A DNA stretch of 64,000 nt from Lineus longissimus (Eukaryota; Nemertea; Pilidiophora; Heteronemertea; Lineidae), in the NCBI RefSeq assembly GCF_910592395.1, contig NC_088310.1, forward strand, positions 7,819,501 to 7,883,500, read 5' to 3'. Positions 14,946-29,900 of the stretch are shown here, piece after piece (within the stretch, counting starts at the first letter, position 1; the number at the start of each line of letters is the position of its first letter). A program made the translations under genes and the position numbers. Under the pieces are notes generated by a model. It had not been told where the DNA came from and did no database searches. It saw nothing but the letters and a program-made list of their open reading frames with translations.

Positions 14946-17900
14946 CTGCAAGAAAATATGGGCAATCAATGAAGGGAGGATTGGAACTTGGAACTGAAGC
15001 CAATTCTTCTATAAAGATTGAGCAAGTTTAGTCTCGCTTTAGATCAAACAAGGAAGCAGACGTTTTATAGATCCCTGTAGGTAGCAGTTAGTTGTGTACC
15101 TTTTCAAGGCCCATGTGAACATTAAAACGACAACGCCAACTGCTGATGATGTTGTGTCATCTGTTGTTTAATTTCAAATGACGCCACATGATGTCATGTG
15201 GGACAAGTTAACAGCGCCAGAAAATGACGCCAAATGATGGCAAGGATCTCGCAAGACGCGATTGGTTTATGCAAATTGAAATTTTTGAATTCAGTTACAA
15301 ATTGACAGCTTTAAACAAACTGCATAGGCCTTTGACCAACATGCAAGGGATGCAAAGTTCAGAAGAAGTAACCTTAATGCCATGAAATATGTATCATAGT
15401 TAGCCATCTGTCCTAAGCTGAAGTTGATGGTGCAAAACAGTGTATCATGCAATCATCCGTCACCCCCTCCATTTGCCAGATTAACGGCGAAAGCAATAAG
15501 CAAAATCAGTTATGCATGAGCAATATCACGTATTTGAATAAAAGATGTCTTCTACTGGGCACAGTGTGCACAAGCTTTAGACAATAAGCATGATAAGTAG
15601 GTTAAATGGATGAAGCATAAGCATCAAGCATGATAAGTAGGTTAAATGGATGAAGCATAAGCATCAAGCATGATAAGTAGGTTAAATGGATGAAGCATAA
15701 GTATCATGCATGATAAGCAGGTTAAATGGATGAAGCATTAGTACCAAGCATGATAAGCAGGTTAAATGGATGAAGCATAAGTATCAAGCATGATAAGCAT
15801 GTTAAATGGATGAAGCATAAGCATCAAGCATGATAAGCAGGTTAAATGGATGAAGCATAAGCTTCACGCATGATAAGCAGGTTAAATGGATGAAGCATAA
15901 GCATCACGCATGATAAGCAGGCTAAATGGATGAAGCATAAGCATCAAGCATGATAAGCAGGTTAAATGGATGAAGCATAAGGTTCACGCATGATAAGCAG
16001 GTTAAATGGATGAAGCATAAGCATCAAGCATGATAAGCAGGTTAAATGGATGAAGCATAAGCATCAAGCATGATAAGTAGGTTAAATGGATGAAGCATAA
16101 GCATCAAGCATGATAAGTAGGTTAAATGGATGAAGCATAAGCATCAAGCATGATAAGTAGGTTAAATGGATGAAGCATAAGCACCAAGCATGATAAGTAG
16201 GTTAAATGGATGAAGCATAAGTATCAAGCATTCTTAAGCAGGTTAAATGGATGAAGCATAAGCATCAAGCATGATAAGCAGGTTAAGCATAAGCATCAAG
16301 CATGATAAGCAGGCTAAATGGATGAAGCATAAGCATCAAGCATTGCTAAGCAGGTTAAATGGATGAAGCATGAGCATCAAGCATGATAAGCAGGCTAAAT
16401 GGATGAAGCATAAGCATCAAGCATGATAAGCAGGTTAAATGGATGAAGCATAAGCATCAAGCATTACTAAGCAGGTTAAATGGATGAAGCATAAGCATCA
16501 TGCATGATAAGCAGGTTAAGCATAAGCATCAAGGTGAACTACAAATAGACTATTTACTTCTCCGCTGCTGTAAATCTGTCTCTGGCGATGGCCACGAGGC
16601 CAGCTCTACCATCAACGGTGTCAAGGAGCTATGAGAAGGAAACATATAGATGAGAAAAGGTGAAGAGAATAGGAACTGACCATTACACAGTTATTTTACC
16701 ACAAAGCCGGCCCCAGATGAGCAAATAGACAAATATAGCACTTCTTTTTAATATTCAGTTGAGAGTTGTGCATCAACTAGGACATTATATACAAGCTCTA
16801 TAAACAATATTAGGCAATTGTAATGTTAGTAGGAGGAAACTGACAACCCCGGAGGAAATCTACCCTGTCCAGAGAGTCACCCTCTCTATCACATGAGTGA
16901 ATTGGACTGACCGGGAATCAAACCTGGGTCCTCAGAGGTGACAGGCACCAATGTTCCCATTGCGCCACTCCGACAGCCCTGAACATAGCATTGAAATTCT
17001 GCAAACTGGAGATCATTGTCGCATGTCTCCCATCAACTTTTCAAAAGGTATGATGCAGCAAGGTTACAGGGGATTCTTTTAGGGATTTCTTTTTTTCCCG
17101 AAATTGATAAAAATTGCTCATCTGCGGCTGTTCTGGTCTTAAAACAGAAGGAAACTATTTATACATATGGATGAATACCGAAGGACATCTTCAGGAATTT
17201 CAGCTCCTAGAAACACGTGAAAGCCTAGGCCTGAGTTTGTCCAGAAAGACAATCCTGGATTCTCCCCGGGCCCTATTGCGTGGTAGCCAGCAGTGTGTAT
17301 CTCTAGGCTATGAGGCTCCTCCACATGGTATACTTTGTTAATCATCTTCTTCAGGCTACCTACGCACACACTGAATTTATAAGCTCAAAGGGTCTAATCT
17401 AAAATTGGACTGTATTGTACACAGGGTGACAGAGGATACTATACTTTATACAATTGTTTCATTGACTTGACTGCAATCTAGAATCACAATTTACATTAGT
17501 AAAACATATTCAGTCAGCCTCAGGCATTAATGTTTTAGCGATAAGTATTGCCGCATAAGCCAAAACGTAAGATTTCGTCATCATATTAGGTATCATGGCC
17601 CAGACTTTGGCCTTTGGCAGGAGGTATTGAGAGGTTATGTCAGAATTAGAGTTGAAGCTTCCTACTAACCTGCTTAGTGTACTGCAAGGGCGGTCGTTTC
17701 TTCCCCGTTTTTCTTCTTACTCCCAAACCCACTCCCTCTGCCGCTGCCGCTCCAAGGCCTCCTCCAAGTCCATGGCCATCCCCAGCGAGAGCCTGGCCCT
17801 GAAATGTTAGGACAAAATGATTATCAGAGAAGAGAGAAAGATTATTAAACACGGCTCGACACCAATTAAAATGTCTCAAAATTAATGATCCCGTCAGAGA

Positions 17901-20900
17901 TATGGATCTATTCTGGTGACTCTCACAGCCCCTGACAAATTGTTAATGTAGGGCAAATCCTGGTTGGCAACAGTTACAACCATGCAGGAGACACCAAAAA
18001 GCAATCTCCAAAGCAGAAATAACATTCAGTCCTGTGCAAGGAGCGAGCAACAGATTGGGTATCTGGTCATATTTGTATCTTAGCTTTAAGGATAGTCGCC
18101 TTTTATCAAACATGTCAAAAGATACAAACCAATAGTTTTTCATTTTTGCCCATGTACTTTCATACATCCTACAAGGGACAGAAGACGGTGGAGGAAAGTT
18201 GTTAGCGGCCTCAGCTCACATAGGAGCCAATGGCTTAAGTAGGGCAATGGCTTAAGTAGGGCAATGGCTTAAGTAGGGAAGTATAGAAGGAAATGCTAGG
18301 TGGATTCAGCACCAAACAGTTAGCTGGACTACATGTATCACTAATAGCACCAATGTGACAGAAAGTGCAGCAAACTACTTGTACAGTTGCCTTTGATTTA
18401 ACATGTTTTAAAAAAAATGTATAAATTCTGTTTAAAAAAGGTTATTAAAATAGTGTGCACAAAAAACAACAATTCGAACTTAGCTTACATCCAACTGTCA
18501 TCTCTAAACAAACAAATATCTAATTATTTGATGACTGATGAACAGTCCAACTAAATTACTGTTAACCAATTTTGACATTTATATCACGCATAAGATTGTC
18601 AGAGCAGCATCTGCAGTTGAGGCAGAGTGACTGTCATTTTGAACCGCAACCCCCAACCTAACTCAGATGATAGGAAGCAGTCCCACAACATGGGAGCCTG
18701 GCCATAACCAACAAGCATGAGCTGAACTGCCGACTGATATTTGACGACGAAAATGTTATTTTTGTATTCTACCTCCTGTAGTGTGGAGTGTGAAGATTTG
18801 CAGAATAGTTCCAAAACAGTTTACACCGGCTGTATCTATCCTTAATTACCTCTTTCATGCCCTATTCCTGCTGTAACTGAGCCAAGTAGAGCTAACGTGA
18901 TATCTTTAGTGAGGTATTAATTACCTCTGTATTGCCTGATACCTGCTGTAACTGAGCCAAGTAGAGCTGACATATCTGAGCAAGTAGAGCTGACAAATCT
19001 TCAATGTGTTAATTACCTCTGTCATGCCTAATGCCTGCTGTAACTGAGCCAAGTAGAGCTGACATATCTTCAGTAAAGTGTTAATTACCTCTGTTTTGCC
19101 TGATGCCTGCTGTAACTGAGCCAAGTAGAGCTGACATATCTGAGCAAGTAGAGCTGACATATCTTCAATAAAGTGTTAATTACCTCTGTCATGCCTAATG
19201 CCTGCTGTAACTGAGCCAAGTAGAGCTGACATATCTTCAATAACGTGTTGAGTCTTCCTGCCACCATATGGAGCTTCTCCTTGGACTCGATAGCGCTTGC
19301 CGAGTCAGTATTGACAAGCAGTTGGTCGGCTGTCTCTTTCAAGGACATTACCCTTGGTTGGGATTTTTCTAGGTCATTCTTGAGTTCCTGGAAGCAGAGT
19401 GGTTTTTGATGATGTCTGATCAAGTTGGTAGCCTATGCATCATAATGTCTCTCAAATTTGTTAAACAAGTTTGGTCTTTGAGCCGCATTTAAGGTAAAGG
19501 ATTAATATTCATCATTCCACACAAGAGTAGAACACACAGGCTTGACATGAATATAGAAATGGTAATCCTAGGACGACATCGTAACCATTCAATGCACAGG
19601 ACAAGATGGCGATGCCAGTTCTAGGCCCAATATGGAGTGCCGGAGCACAGCAATGCAACTGCATAATCAAAGGTTGGACAGGACATATCTCGCTCAGTGA
19701 AGGATGTCAAGGGCTTTTCTCTACACTTGCATACCGCTAGGTTATGACAAGCACATTTCAGTCCGAGCAGACATAAATATACTGGTACTTACGACAAATT
19801 TGACATATTTTCTCCTGAGTGTCTCGTGATCGCTGTCCAAGTCCACCGGCTCCTGCATTCGTATCTGTGCCTCAATCGTCTCCAACCACGCCATGAGATC
19901 CCGTATCGTCAGGTCGAAGTCATCACACTGCATCAGCGCCACCTGTAAATCTTTCTGGCGTCCTGACGCCTTGGTGCAGATGCTCTCCCAACGGGTGTTC
20001 ATCGAGGCGAGGTTGTTGCGTAGTTTTCTTCCTTCGTCAACATCTTGCTTCATGAAACGCTTACTACAGAGGTTGATGGAGAGCACAATGGCTTTCTTGT
20101 TGTCAAGCTGGACAAGGAATTCCTGAAAGAAATCGAACATTTTGCAACATTGACGTCTTCATATTCTTCAGCCTATACCCTTGAGAGAGTTGTCCTTTTC
20201 TGTCCATCTCATGTGAACTATAGACGACCTTGTGTTGATTTTAATAGCCACTACAGATCCAAGTAATGATTTTGAACAAAATCATTCATCCAATCTTGTC
20301 CAAATTCCAAACGCAAAATAGAAGAAGACGACCTTGTCCAAGAAGTCTCATACCTTATGTCTCTTGATATCCATCTCCAGGTCTTTGATGTCAGTGCCAA
20401 TCCCACGCTGTCGTCTCTGGAATGCCTCAGCCTCATCTAGCCACGCCAACAGGTGCTGCAGATCCAGTTTAAACTGTCCCCATTCCTGCTGCGATTGATG
20501 TAGCTGCACGTCTTTCTCCAAAGCGTGCGCCTGCAGACGTTCCCATCTTTTAAACACCCCTGAAAACCGATTCAGATTACTATCAGTAAATTTCCGAAGG
20601 GCCCGAAAATCATAGATTTAAGAAAAACCAAATTTGGAAGAAATTGACCTAGTAGTTTTCACACAGCATCCCAAAAGGACGTGGACATTAACTTTTGAAA
20701 AGCCTTAGAATTTATTCCATAAGATTACAAACTTGATTTTATATCAATTTTATAAAAAAATTTATAAGGAAATAACTGCACAGAAGGCAGTTGAAAAGAA
20801 GACTGTTCAGAAGACTGTTTTAAAATGTCAAAAAATTCACAGCGAGTGTCAAGGTGAAAAGTGAAGAATATGGAGTGATAGATGGCATCAGAGGAACTGT

Positions 20901-23900
20901 GAGAAATCATGATAATTCATGGAATAAAAGTGCCTCATACCAATCCTCGAGTCTCTTTGGCCACATAGACCTACAAATATGCAAACCCATCGTATACATC
21001 ACGATTCCGTAAAAAACAAGGCAACGATTTCAAGGGGGAAAGAATTTGCAAGTAGATGTTCAACAATTGCTCATCTAGAGTACATTTTACTTAATTTGGA
21101 TTTTGCCGATTTGATTGGAAACTTAACACGCCCGGTTGCTGACTTACGTCTTATCCTCGAGTCAGTATCCTTGATGTCTCTGGATCCCGCCTCTCGCTTG
21201 AGCTTGCTCTCCATCTGGCGCAAATGGTCGATGTGGCCACGACACGAGGCCATGAGGTGAGTCTGAAAAATTACAAAGAGTCGGTCTATATCATGATAAC
21301 TGGGTAAAACTAAGCACTGCAGTCCAGAATTGATCATAAAACTACTTTAAGTATTGAAACAGCAAATTCTAGGTCAGTGGAAAAGACACCAAACACATCT
21401 AAATTTGATTTGCAGTACAAAACTTGAACTCCGCTCTCTTTACTTTCCACCAATAAAATTGAAGAACGTCAGGCAACGACGCTGTGATGCTACGGTATTA
21501 ATTGTCGGAGCGAAGATGGAACCATTTCCAAGCAAGGTTCAAACTGGGAGGAAGGGTCCTGGGCAACACCACTCAATCCAACACCACTCCCCTTCACCAC
21601 AATAAGAAGGTGGCTTACTGTAACATAGGCCCTGGAAGGCTTTCTGGCTTTTTTCTTTCTTTTCTTCATCTTTAACAGACAAAGTATAAACCTTAGTTTT
21701 AGGTAGTATTTCCTTATGCAAAATTTCTCTCTCTGAAGTTTTAAGTGTCGTGTTGAGCTGTCGAGAAGCATTATCATCGGGGGACTACATGTTGTGACAT
21801 GTAGAGCTAGACAGCTCATTGTATAGTAAAGTGCTCGCGATTAGCCCTCAGGACAGATTTTGACACCAAGGTCACTGCTATTCATCCAAGGAGAGAAGGT
21901 CAACACAAAAATTCTTCGAGTTTCTGGTGTACATGTGTATCTTCTCCAAAAGAGTGGGAAATAGGGCACCGAAGAGCCCATTGTACTGTCACTAATACCA
22001 CAGAGAACTTGATGAGCAACAATGCAACAGAAATCACCATCAGTGAGGCAAAAAAGATGATATTTAACAAAAGCAACATGATGAAATAGCTTACCAGATC
22101 TTCATCTGTTTTTGCAATGCTTGGTCCAACTGGTGGCGTGTCTCGTAAGACCTTTTCAGCCTCTGCCAATTTCTGTTTCGTCTCTGACATGATTCTCTCC
22201 AACTCCTCAAGATCCAACTCGAGTTGAGTCAGCTTGTCTCGACGTCGATCTAAACCGTCGTAAAGCGATCGATCAGTGCCACCTAGTGATGAAATGAGAA
22301 AGGAACGGTCAGAATTTTCAACCCCCAGGTCAAGCAAGGGGCACTCAGTTACACCGAACACTGGATCCGATCGCAGATGCTTCTGGTCTGACTTGATACA
22401 TACTGTAAAGTCCAACATTCCCTTACCCTCTGCTCCCACTAGTGGACTCCTCTCCCTGCTGGGTGGCGTGGAGTTCAACGGTCGCTCCATGCTGTAATTG
22501 ACCTCCCAATCTGGTGACGTCCCACTGATTGGCGAGACGACTGCTTTGTGTTTTGGACTGTTCCCGTGGCTGTTGCTTGGACGATACAAGACTGGCTGCA
22601 AGATGAAAAATAAAACCGTTAACAGGAGGATCATGGAACGCTAATATGGAATGTTGACCTGAGTCAATTGAGCTATGTGTCACCAATTTAAGCTAAGGAG
22701 GCGGGTATCATTATATTTGTTTATTGTCACATATCGAACATAGCATGCACTATATACACCTTCTTCTTCTTCCTCATTCAGAATTGCGCGTGTCTGGATT
22801 CCCGGAAAATCCGCTGATAAACCGGTACTATCTATGACCGAGCTAGCCACACCACTTAAATAGACACCTAAACCATAACCTTCTCGTCACATAGTGTAGT
22901 CGAAAAAATACGACTACATACACCACCTGATTTTTCCCGATAGTTTCAAGGAGGATTGGGAACATGCAATACAGGAAAATCCCCCGATAAAACCGGTACA
23001 TTTGACACCTCACCGGCCACACCACATGATTAAACTTACATGAACTGTCCTGCTCGGAGTAGCAGTAAGTTTGCGCTTTACACGCTGGACCTTTATATAC
23101 ACCTTCAAAAGATTTACAATATCGTAGAGCTGTCAGCTGATATAACAAAGAGATTGAACCTGTTATACCGCACAGTTCATGGACTCCATTTTCGACGGCA
23201 CCAGTACTTCCATTTCACCTGCTCCATCATGATGAGGGGGGTAATCAGGGCCAATCGGAGTTTGAGATTGGGGTACATCACTGGTTTTACTAGCAACCTT
23301 GAAAGGAGTTGTCTCAACAATCTAAGCCCTTTTTTTCAAGGAATGTTTAAAAAAGTAGCTCTTACAACCGAAACACAATGAAATAAAAGCAAGTGATGAT
23401 TGTACTCAGATAATTTCAAATTATATGGAATTTCAATGAGATGTGTTTACTTTTATACTTACAATGTCTGGGTCGTCGTCAACATCTAGGGCACCTGGCA
23501 CAGCCATCCACGGTCCTTCCGAATCAGCAGTCTGCATAGTGAAAAGAACTTCTTAGCAAATCCTTAACTTTGAATAATTTCCGTTAACATTTTTAGTAAG
23601 GACTATCGTCCTGCAACAACCAGTCTAACCTGGCCATTTGAGATGAAATGTACACAACAAACATTGGACCACCTGGAGTTTAGGGAGTAACAATATTCAG
23701 CATAATAACGGGCCTTCTAATTGACATTGACACATTGACCTACTAAAGGGTTCTTTCAGCCATCTGCTGTCATGTAAACATAATTGCATATGCAGTAGGA
23801 CCTCTCTATCAAGGACACCCTTGGGACTGATACAAACTGTCCTTGAATGAAACCTCTGTATTAAGGACACCCTTTCCATTAAGACACTGCATCTGGTCCT

Positions 23901-26900
23901 GAATTTAGTCATTTCCATTGAACTCAACCTCGGCAATCAGGACACCTCTCAACTAATGACAGCATTCCCTTTGTTATAAGGACACCTCTCAATTAAGGAC
24001 AGCATTTCTGTCCCAAGAGTATCCCTTATAAAGAGGTTCCACTGTAGTATCATAACACTTCCAAGCATAATTTTTTACGGCCCTACCTGATGTCTAGTTT
24101 TGAGTTTGTTCATGTAGAAGTCGAGTCTTGCCATGAAGTCATCCAGGCACTGTTTGAACTCCTCATACCTGACCTCAACGTCGACAGCGTCTAGCGGCTC
24201 AGACTTCTGGAGCAGGTAGAGATACGAGTCCTCAACGAATTGGAACCTGGATCTGTTGACCTCGACTGCACCCTGCAGACACTGGAAATACAATGGGTTG
24301 GTTAGAGTAGAGGCAAGATGCGAGATATATATCTCTTGTGACCTTTTTATCTTCTATAACAATTTTCGTTTAAAGAACTATGCCATTCAAAGTTTGAAGT
24401 TTGTAATTAAATTTGAATTACCAGTTGCGTAAATACGCCCTGAATTGCCAAAATATACCCACCTGTATTTGTTTGATCTTGGTGGTAATATTCGAGTCGG
24501 AAATATGTTCAATATCGGTCAATTGAACGTCAATCTCGGAGAGCCACACCAACAGCCTCTCGCGAACTTCCTCGAAATAATCGCACATTTTGATTGAGTA
24601 TTTCATCCTCCTGATAATGGCCGTTACATTCTTCGACAAAGCGTCCCATCTGCGGTTGATGCTATAAATAGTTCCCTTCAATTCGCCGCTGGTATCTGTT
24701 CGACTCTCGCGCGCCAATCTCCGATACTGTTTGTTGAGGAGTTCTAGCTGGGATAGGTTTTCGTGAATTTTTCGCTGGAAGGCCTGAAAATGAAAATTGT
24801 ATTTTGATATTTTTGACAATTGTTTTATACATTTATTGCAACAAGGGGTTTGTAATAAATCTTCTACACCCCCAATATCAACCAGGACTCAGCTTTCTTT
24901 CAAAAGTTATTTACCAGAATGGATTCCCTGTACGCAAATTCGAGATGACGGTTTTTCCCATTGCAAAAGCTTGCAACTATTGAAATACCAAAGAAGACTG
25001 TTTGGTGCATTGCTCAATAACAACAAGAAATACTTGCAACTATAAAGATACTTACTTCAAACTTTTTGATTTCGTTTCGGATGAAGTCGTAGTCCTTATC
25101 AGACGATGTGCAATTACCGGCAACTCTCTCCATCTGATCGAGCCAAGCCTGGAAACGTTTTATGTCGTCCAAGAGCTTCTGCCACAGTCGCCATGACTCC
25201 TCGATCCTGAAATGATAAATTAAAGGTGAACCGACAGTTTCAGAAGTTTTTAAGCTGATGTCGATTATAATGATAAACATTAGCATCAAACAAGTCATTG
25301 TCGATGATATTGAAGATATAGATGCGTAATTAGCTTTATGATCTTGGGGGTACAAGGAATTTTGTTGAAATTTTTTTACCAAAATCTTGGTCAAAACACA
25401 TTTTTGGTGATGTCTGAGGGGCAATTTGCCCTCCCCCCCAGCTACACCCCTGAGATAATTACTCACAAACCTAGGATATCTTGAAACAATCAACCACACC
25501 AACAGAATAGGTTACACCACTTACTTGGTCTTCCTCTCCGCTGACAGGCCACATATTTTCTTCCATCGTTTGTCCAGACTGTTTGTGGCGTGTTGAAGGG
25601 CCGTGCTCTCCGCCTCTGTGGGGCACGCATCAGAATCATGAAGAAGAAGCTCACACAGGTTTAGGACAGAGCCAACACCGGCGCTATGGTGCTCGATATC
25701 CTTTTGGATTTCCTGAAGGAAGGAAGACCAGTCAATCAATAAATCAATCAGTTAATTTGTATTGCATCCAAATCATAAGACTATAGAACTCTTCAATGCA
25801 TCGAAAAGACTGATAAAAAGGTGTGCCTCAAGGAGTTTTCTAGGAAGACCAGTTTCCAAGTGCCTTGCATCTTGTGCATGGCACTACCAAGGTAGGGATG
25901 CTCTCAGATCTCAGGGAGTAGGACAACCCTGGATGTAGACGTGGCCAGCTCCATGGTGCCCAATCGTTTGACCATATTCCATGGGGAATAGATTTTCTCC
26001 AACAACAGACCCGCCCAATCTTTTCTCCAACAGATTTTAGAGGGGTGTAATGCATTCCTCCAACAACTTTGCTTGGAAGTCGAAGCTGGAATTCTTTGGA
26101 CCAGGACCAGCTAATGATTTGATACTTACAAGCTGTTCTCCTAACTTCTTGTCAATCTCGGTTAGGTTGCAGTGCTCGTAATTGATCGGTGTGCTGAGGA
26201 CATGCTCTATGTGAGCAAGCCAGGTGCGTAGGTTGGCCATGTTGAACTCCAGCTGATGAACGGTCACCAAGGTCTCCTGGAGCTTCTTTTGTCTACGTGG
26301 GATGGATGAAAACGACAAGTTACAAAAGTGCAAAAGATGTATGGCCATTTGTAAGCTTTTAGAGTGCCGTTCTGGAGTCTCCATTTTCACCAAATCCAAG
26401 GCTGATGCCTCTCTTTTCTGCCTCTGGTAGTCTTTGGCAGAGCAGTTGCGGATACCAGAGGAAAGCTACACTGCCGAAGAGAGTTGTCCTCTCTATCACC
26501 TCAGTGTACCAGGACCAACCGGGAATCGAACCTGGGACCTCAGATACCTTAGGACAAATATCGTTATCTAAATATCTTAAAACACCATTGCAAGGCAAAC
26601 TCTTCCAAAGACCATTTACGATGTTATTCATTCCCTACCTGCTGACACAAAGGTCCTCCAAATGTTTCCACTTCTCACGCAGATGGATGATCTTCATCTT
26701 GATGTCATTGGCACGAATATCACTACTCGCATTCACCAACCTCGCCCCCTGGTCAATCAAGTCGTCCTTATTCACCCTCATATCATTGATCTCGTCCTGA
26801 TAATCCTTCTGAAGTTTTACGATCAAATCCTCGATGTGGTACTCAGTGTTCGACATCACCTTGGTCTCCATCGATGTCAGCCATTCGATCATCTCCTTAT

Positions 26901-29900
26901 ACCGGGCGCAGAAGGCAACCCATTCGTTCAAGCGGTCTCCGATGCGCTGTTTCCGTAGGATGACTTGGTTATGATGTTCCTGCCACTGCTTCTCGAGAAG
27001 AAGGATACGCTGCCTCAAGATGGTCAGATCTTCCGATGTTATGATTAGCGATAATTCCTTTTGGGCATCTTTTACTTTACACAATTTGTCCAAGTTGTTT
27101 TCGAAGGCAACTTCATATTCCTGAAAGATGAAAATTATAAAATATTTACATCTGAAAATGACCGTTTGAATGATTTGTCTCTGCCATGCTTGATTAGAGG
27201 CTGTGTATACAACTTTTGCTTAAATCATCTGTAATAATTATCACTGCGATGAGGACAAAAGAATTGCTTGTCTGCATGTAAAACTGGGTTTGACATTAGC
27301 AATAACCGATTCGTTTCACAGGCACCTACCACAACCACTGCAAACAAGAGACCTTTGTCACATGCGATAACTATCACAGGTCGCAGTGACAAAAATCTCT
27401 TGTATGCAGATCGCTTTAGCTATCAAGTGGGGCAGACTTTACCTGGCACATCCTGAATTCTACCTGAAGATCATCATAGTTACAGGGCAGATCATTCGAC
27501 AGATGGTTACGGATGTTCTTCAACCAGACGAGGCACTCATCGATGCCATGTTCGCATCCCTCCCACTGTTTCAGAATGCCACCAAGGTGGTCGCGGTGGC
27601 CATCCATTTTACCAATGACCTAAAAAGAAGAATTCATTCAGATAAATAGTATTGCAACAACTCAGCAGAGGGGGCCCAAAGCTTTGGTTTAACTTCCACC
27701 AGATCTTGAACAATAGAACTCCCCAACAAAATCCCCAATGATCAAGTTATTTCCGGATGAAGTCTTGTAGCGTACAGATGAAAATTCCAGTTGGGGTCAG
27801 AGGCCTATAAATTCAAAGTCTTGGGTCAGAAGTTTTCACTACTCCAGTTAAACTGGCATGATCTCTGACTTGGCTGAGCTCCTTCCTTTAATTCAAAATA
27901 TCCCCAGTTTATAGTAAAACAGCACTACTCCACTTACCTGGAACCATCCCTGTTGAATCTTGCAGAGGCAATCCTTTATCTTCTGTCCTGCTGTTGGATC
28001 GGACATATGGACCAGGATGTCGCCAGCCTTGTGGACACGCTGATACATGGTCTGGTGATTGGCTATATCACGTTGAACATCCTTAAGGAAAGAAATTACA
28101 AATGAAGTTTTCTTGATTAAAGGGAAACCACTAGATATTTATTGTAAAGGGTTTTGCTATGTAGCAAATTCACCTCCGTACATCACTCAAATGGCAAACA
28201 CACAATTTAACATGACTCAGGGGCCCTAAACTGACTTTGTTATAAAGTAGTGAGGATAGTGTGACAAATAACTCAAGTACATTTATGACTGGAATGTTGT
28301 CGTCAAAAACTTAAATGGCCATGGTCATCTGACGCCGAGTGTATGGTAGATTAACTGAGGCCAGCCAAAATCAGATTGAGCGAATGTCACAAACGTCTCC
28401 ACCAGGGAGGCGAAAGTGCCTCGGTGAAAAAAAATTCATGTGAAAATGAACTGCCCAAACTTGCAATATGTGCCTCTAAAATGGCTATTTTTTGTCTACG
28501 GAGAGCAGAGGCATTGGTCTTTTTATTTCTCTTGTCAACTTAAGCCCTGTTATGAGAGAAAGAAATGAAAATCCTCTTAAAATCGGAAAGTCTCATCCCT
28601 GCAACACTTACTCCAGTATGCTCAACCAGACTCTTCAACTGCTGCATTGGCGCCACGCTGAACTCAAACACCTGCATCCCATCATTCAAAGTAATCATCC
28701 AATCGCAGAGCTTGTCCGCCAGCGCCTTGTACGTCAGCCATTGCATGATGTTCTGATCGATAAGAAGTTTGCGTTGGCTTGTGCGCTTGACAACACTCTG
28801 CCATTGGTCGTCCAATAGGATGAGTTTGCGCTGGAATTCGTGGCGGTCATCGATGTTTCCTTCTTTGAGCATCTGCATGCCGTCGCTGATGATGGAATGG
28901 AGGACTTGTTGTCGGGTGCAGATCTCAGATTGGAAGATCTGCAAAGGAAATAGAAATACAGTCTGATGTGAAATGAAAATCATTGAACTGTTTGTTTTTG
29001 TAACACCTCAGAAGTTCAATCAAAAATTTATCATGACTCCACAGATATCTAGTCTGATGGAAACGTTAAGCATGGAACACCTTACCGAGATACCCTTGTT
29101 GAGTTTGATGTAAGGCAAAACAAAGGCAAGGGGAAAGTCAAAACACCTTTGACACGAAATGCTTCAGCATCATTTTGATATTATCTCCTTCTACCCCAGA
29201 TTGAGCAGACAAAATCCACAACACAGATTTACTCAAAAACTTAAATGTGGTACGGATAATATTTTTCAGGAAAAGCTGATAATATTAACAGTCTTTAGTT
29301 TACAAAATTTCTTCAATTGTTCCCAAATTGTTCGTTAGTTTGTCAGTTTAGCAACAACACTGAACACGATATTTTGCCAGATCAGAAGACACTACCCAAG
29401 ATCCAAAATGGTGATGATAGGTTTGAACACAGCGTGGTGTCCCGTACTTACATCATAACTGATCTGTTGGTTGAGCAGCTCGTCATAATTGCCAGCAATA
29501 TCAACCGCAAGGTCCTCTTCAGCCTGGGACAAGAATGCCATCCAGTCGTCACATTTCTCATTGAAGCTCTGATGCAACAAGACGAGACCTTGTATCTCCT
29601 TGTACCTCTCCGACGTCCCCGTCATCAACTTTTGCCACTTTTGGTTCAAACCTTTGAGATTTTGCGCGTGAACTTCATCCAACGACAAACGGAAACCCAA
29701 CTCATTCAACGTATCCAGGCGCGACTGGTTGTTCGAGAATTGCGACAGTAGCAATTTCAGCTGCTCCAACTTCATCTTCAAAGTGTCCAAATCTGCTGAT
29801 TTATTTGCGTCGTCATTTGAGATTGCTTGTGTCGCTTCTTCTAAGAAGACCTCAACAAATTGTAAGGAATCGTCGAACCTTGCCGCTTGCGCTAAATCGT

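Noticed and set aside
26470-26560. tRNA gene on the minus strand (ggttcgattcccgg)
   Set aside because: B box only, no foldable acceptor stem or clear A box, and the tail is shared with another copy: a SINE.
27464-27619. Shorter version of nesprin exon 23 ending at CAG|GTAGAA
   Set aside because: In frame, but the longer exon to 27443 continues the helix into exon 24 better; kept only as an alternative.
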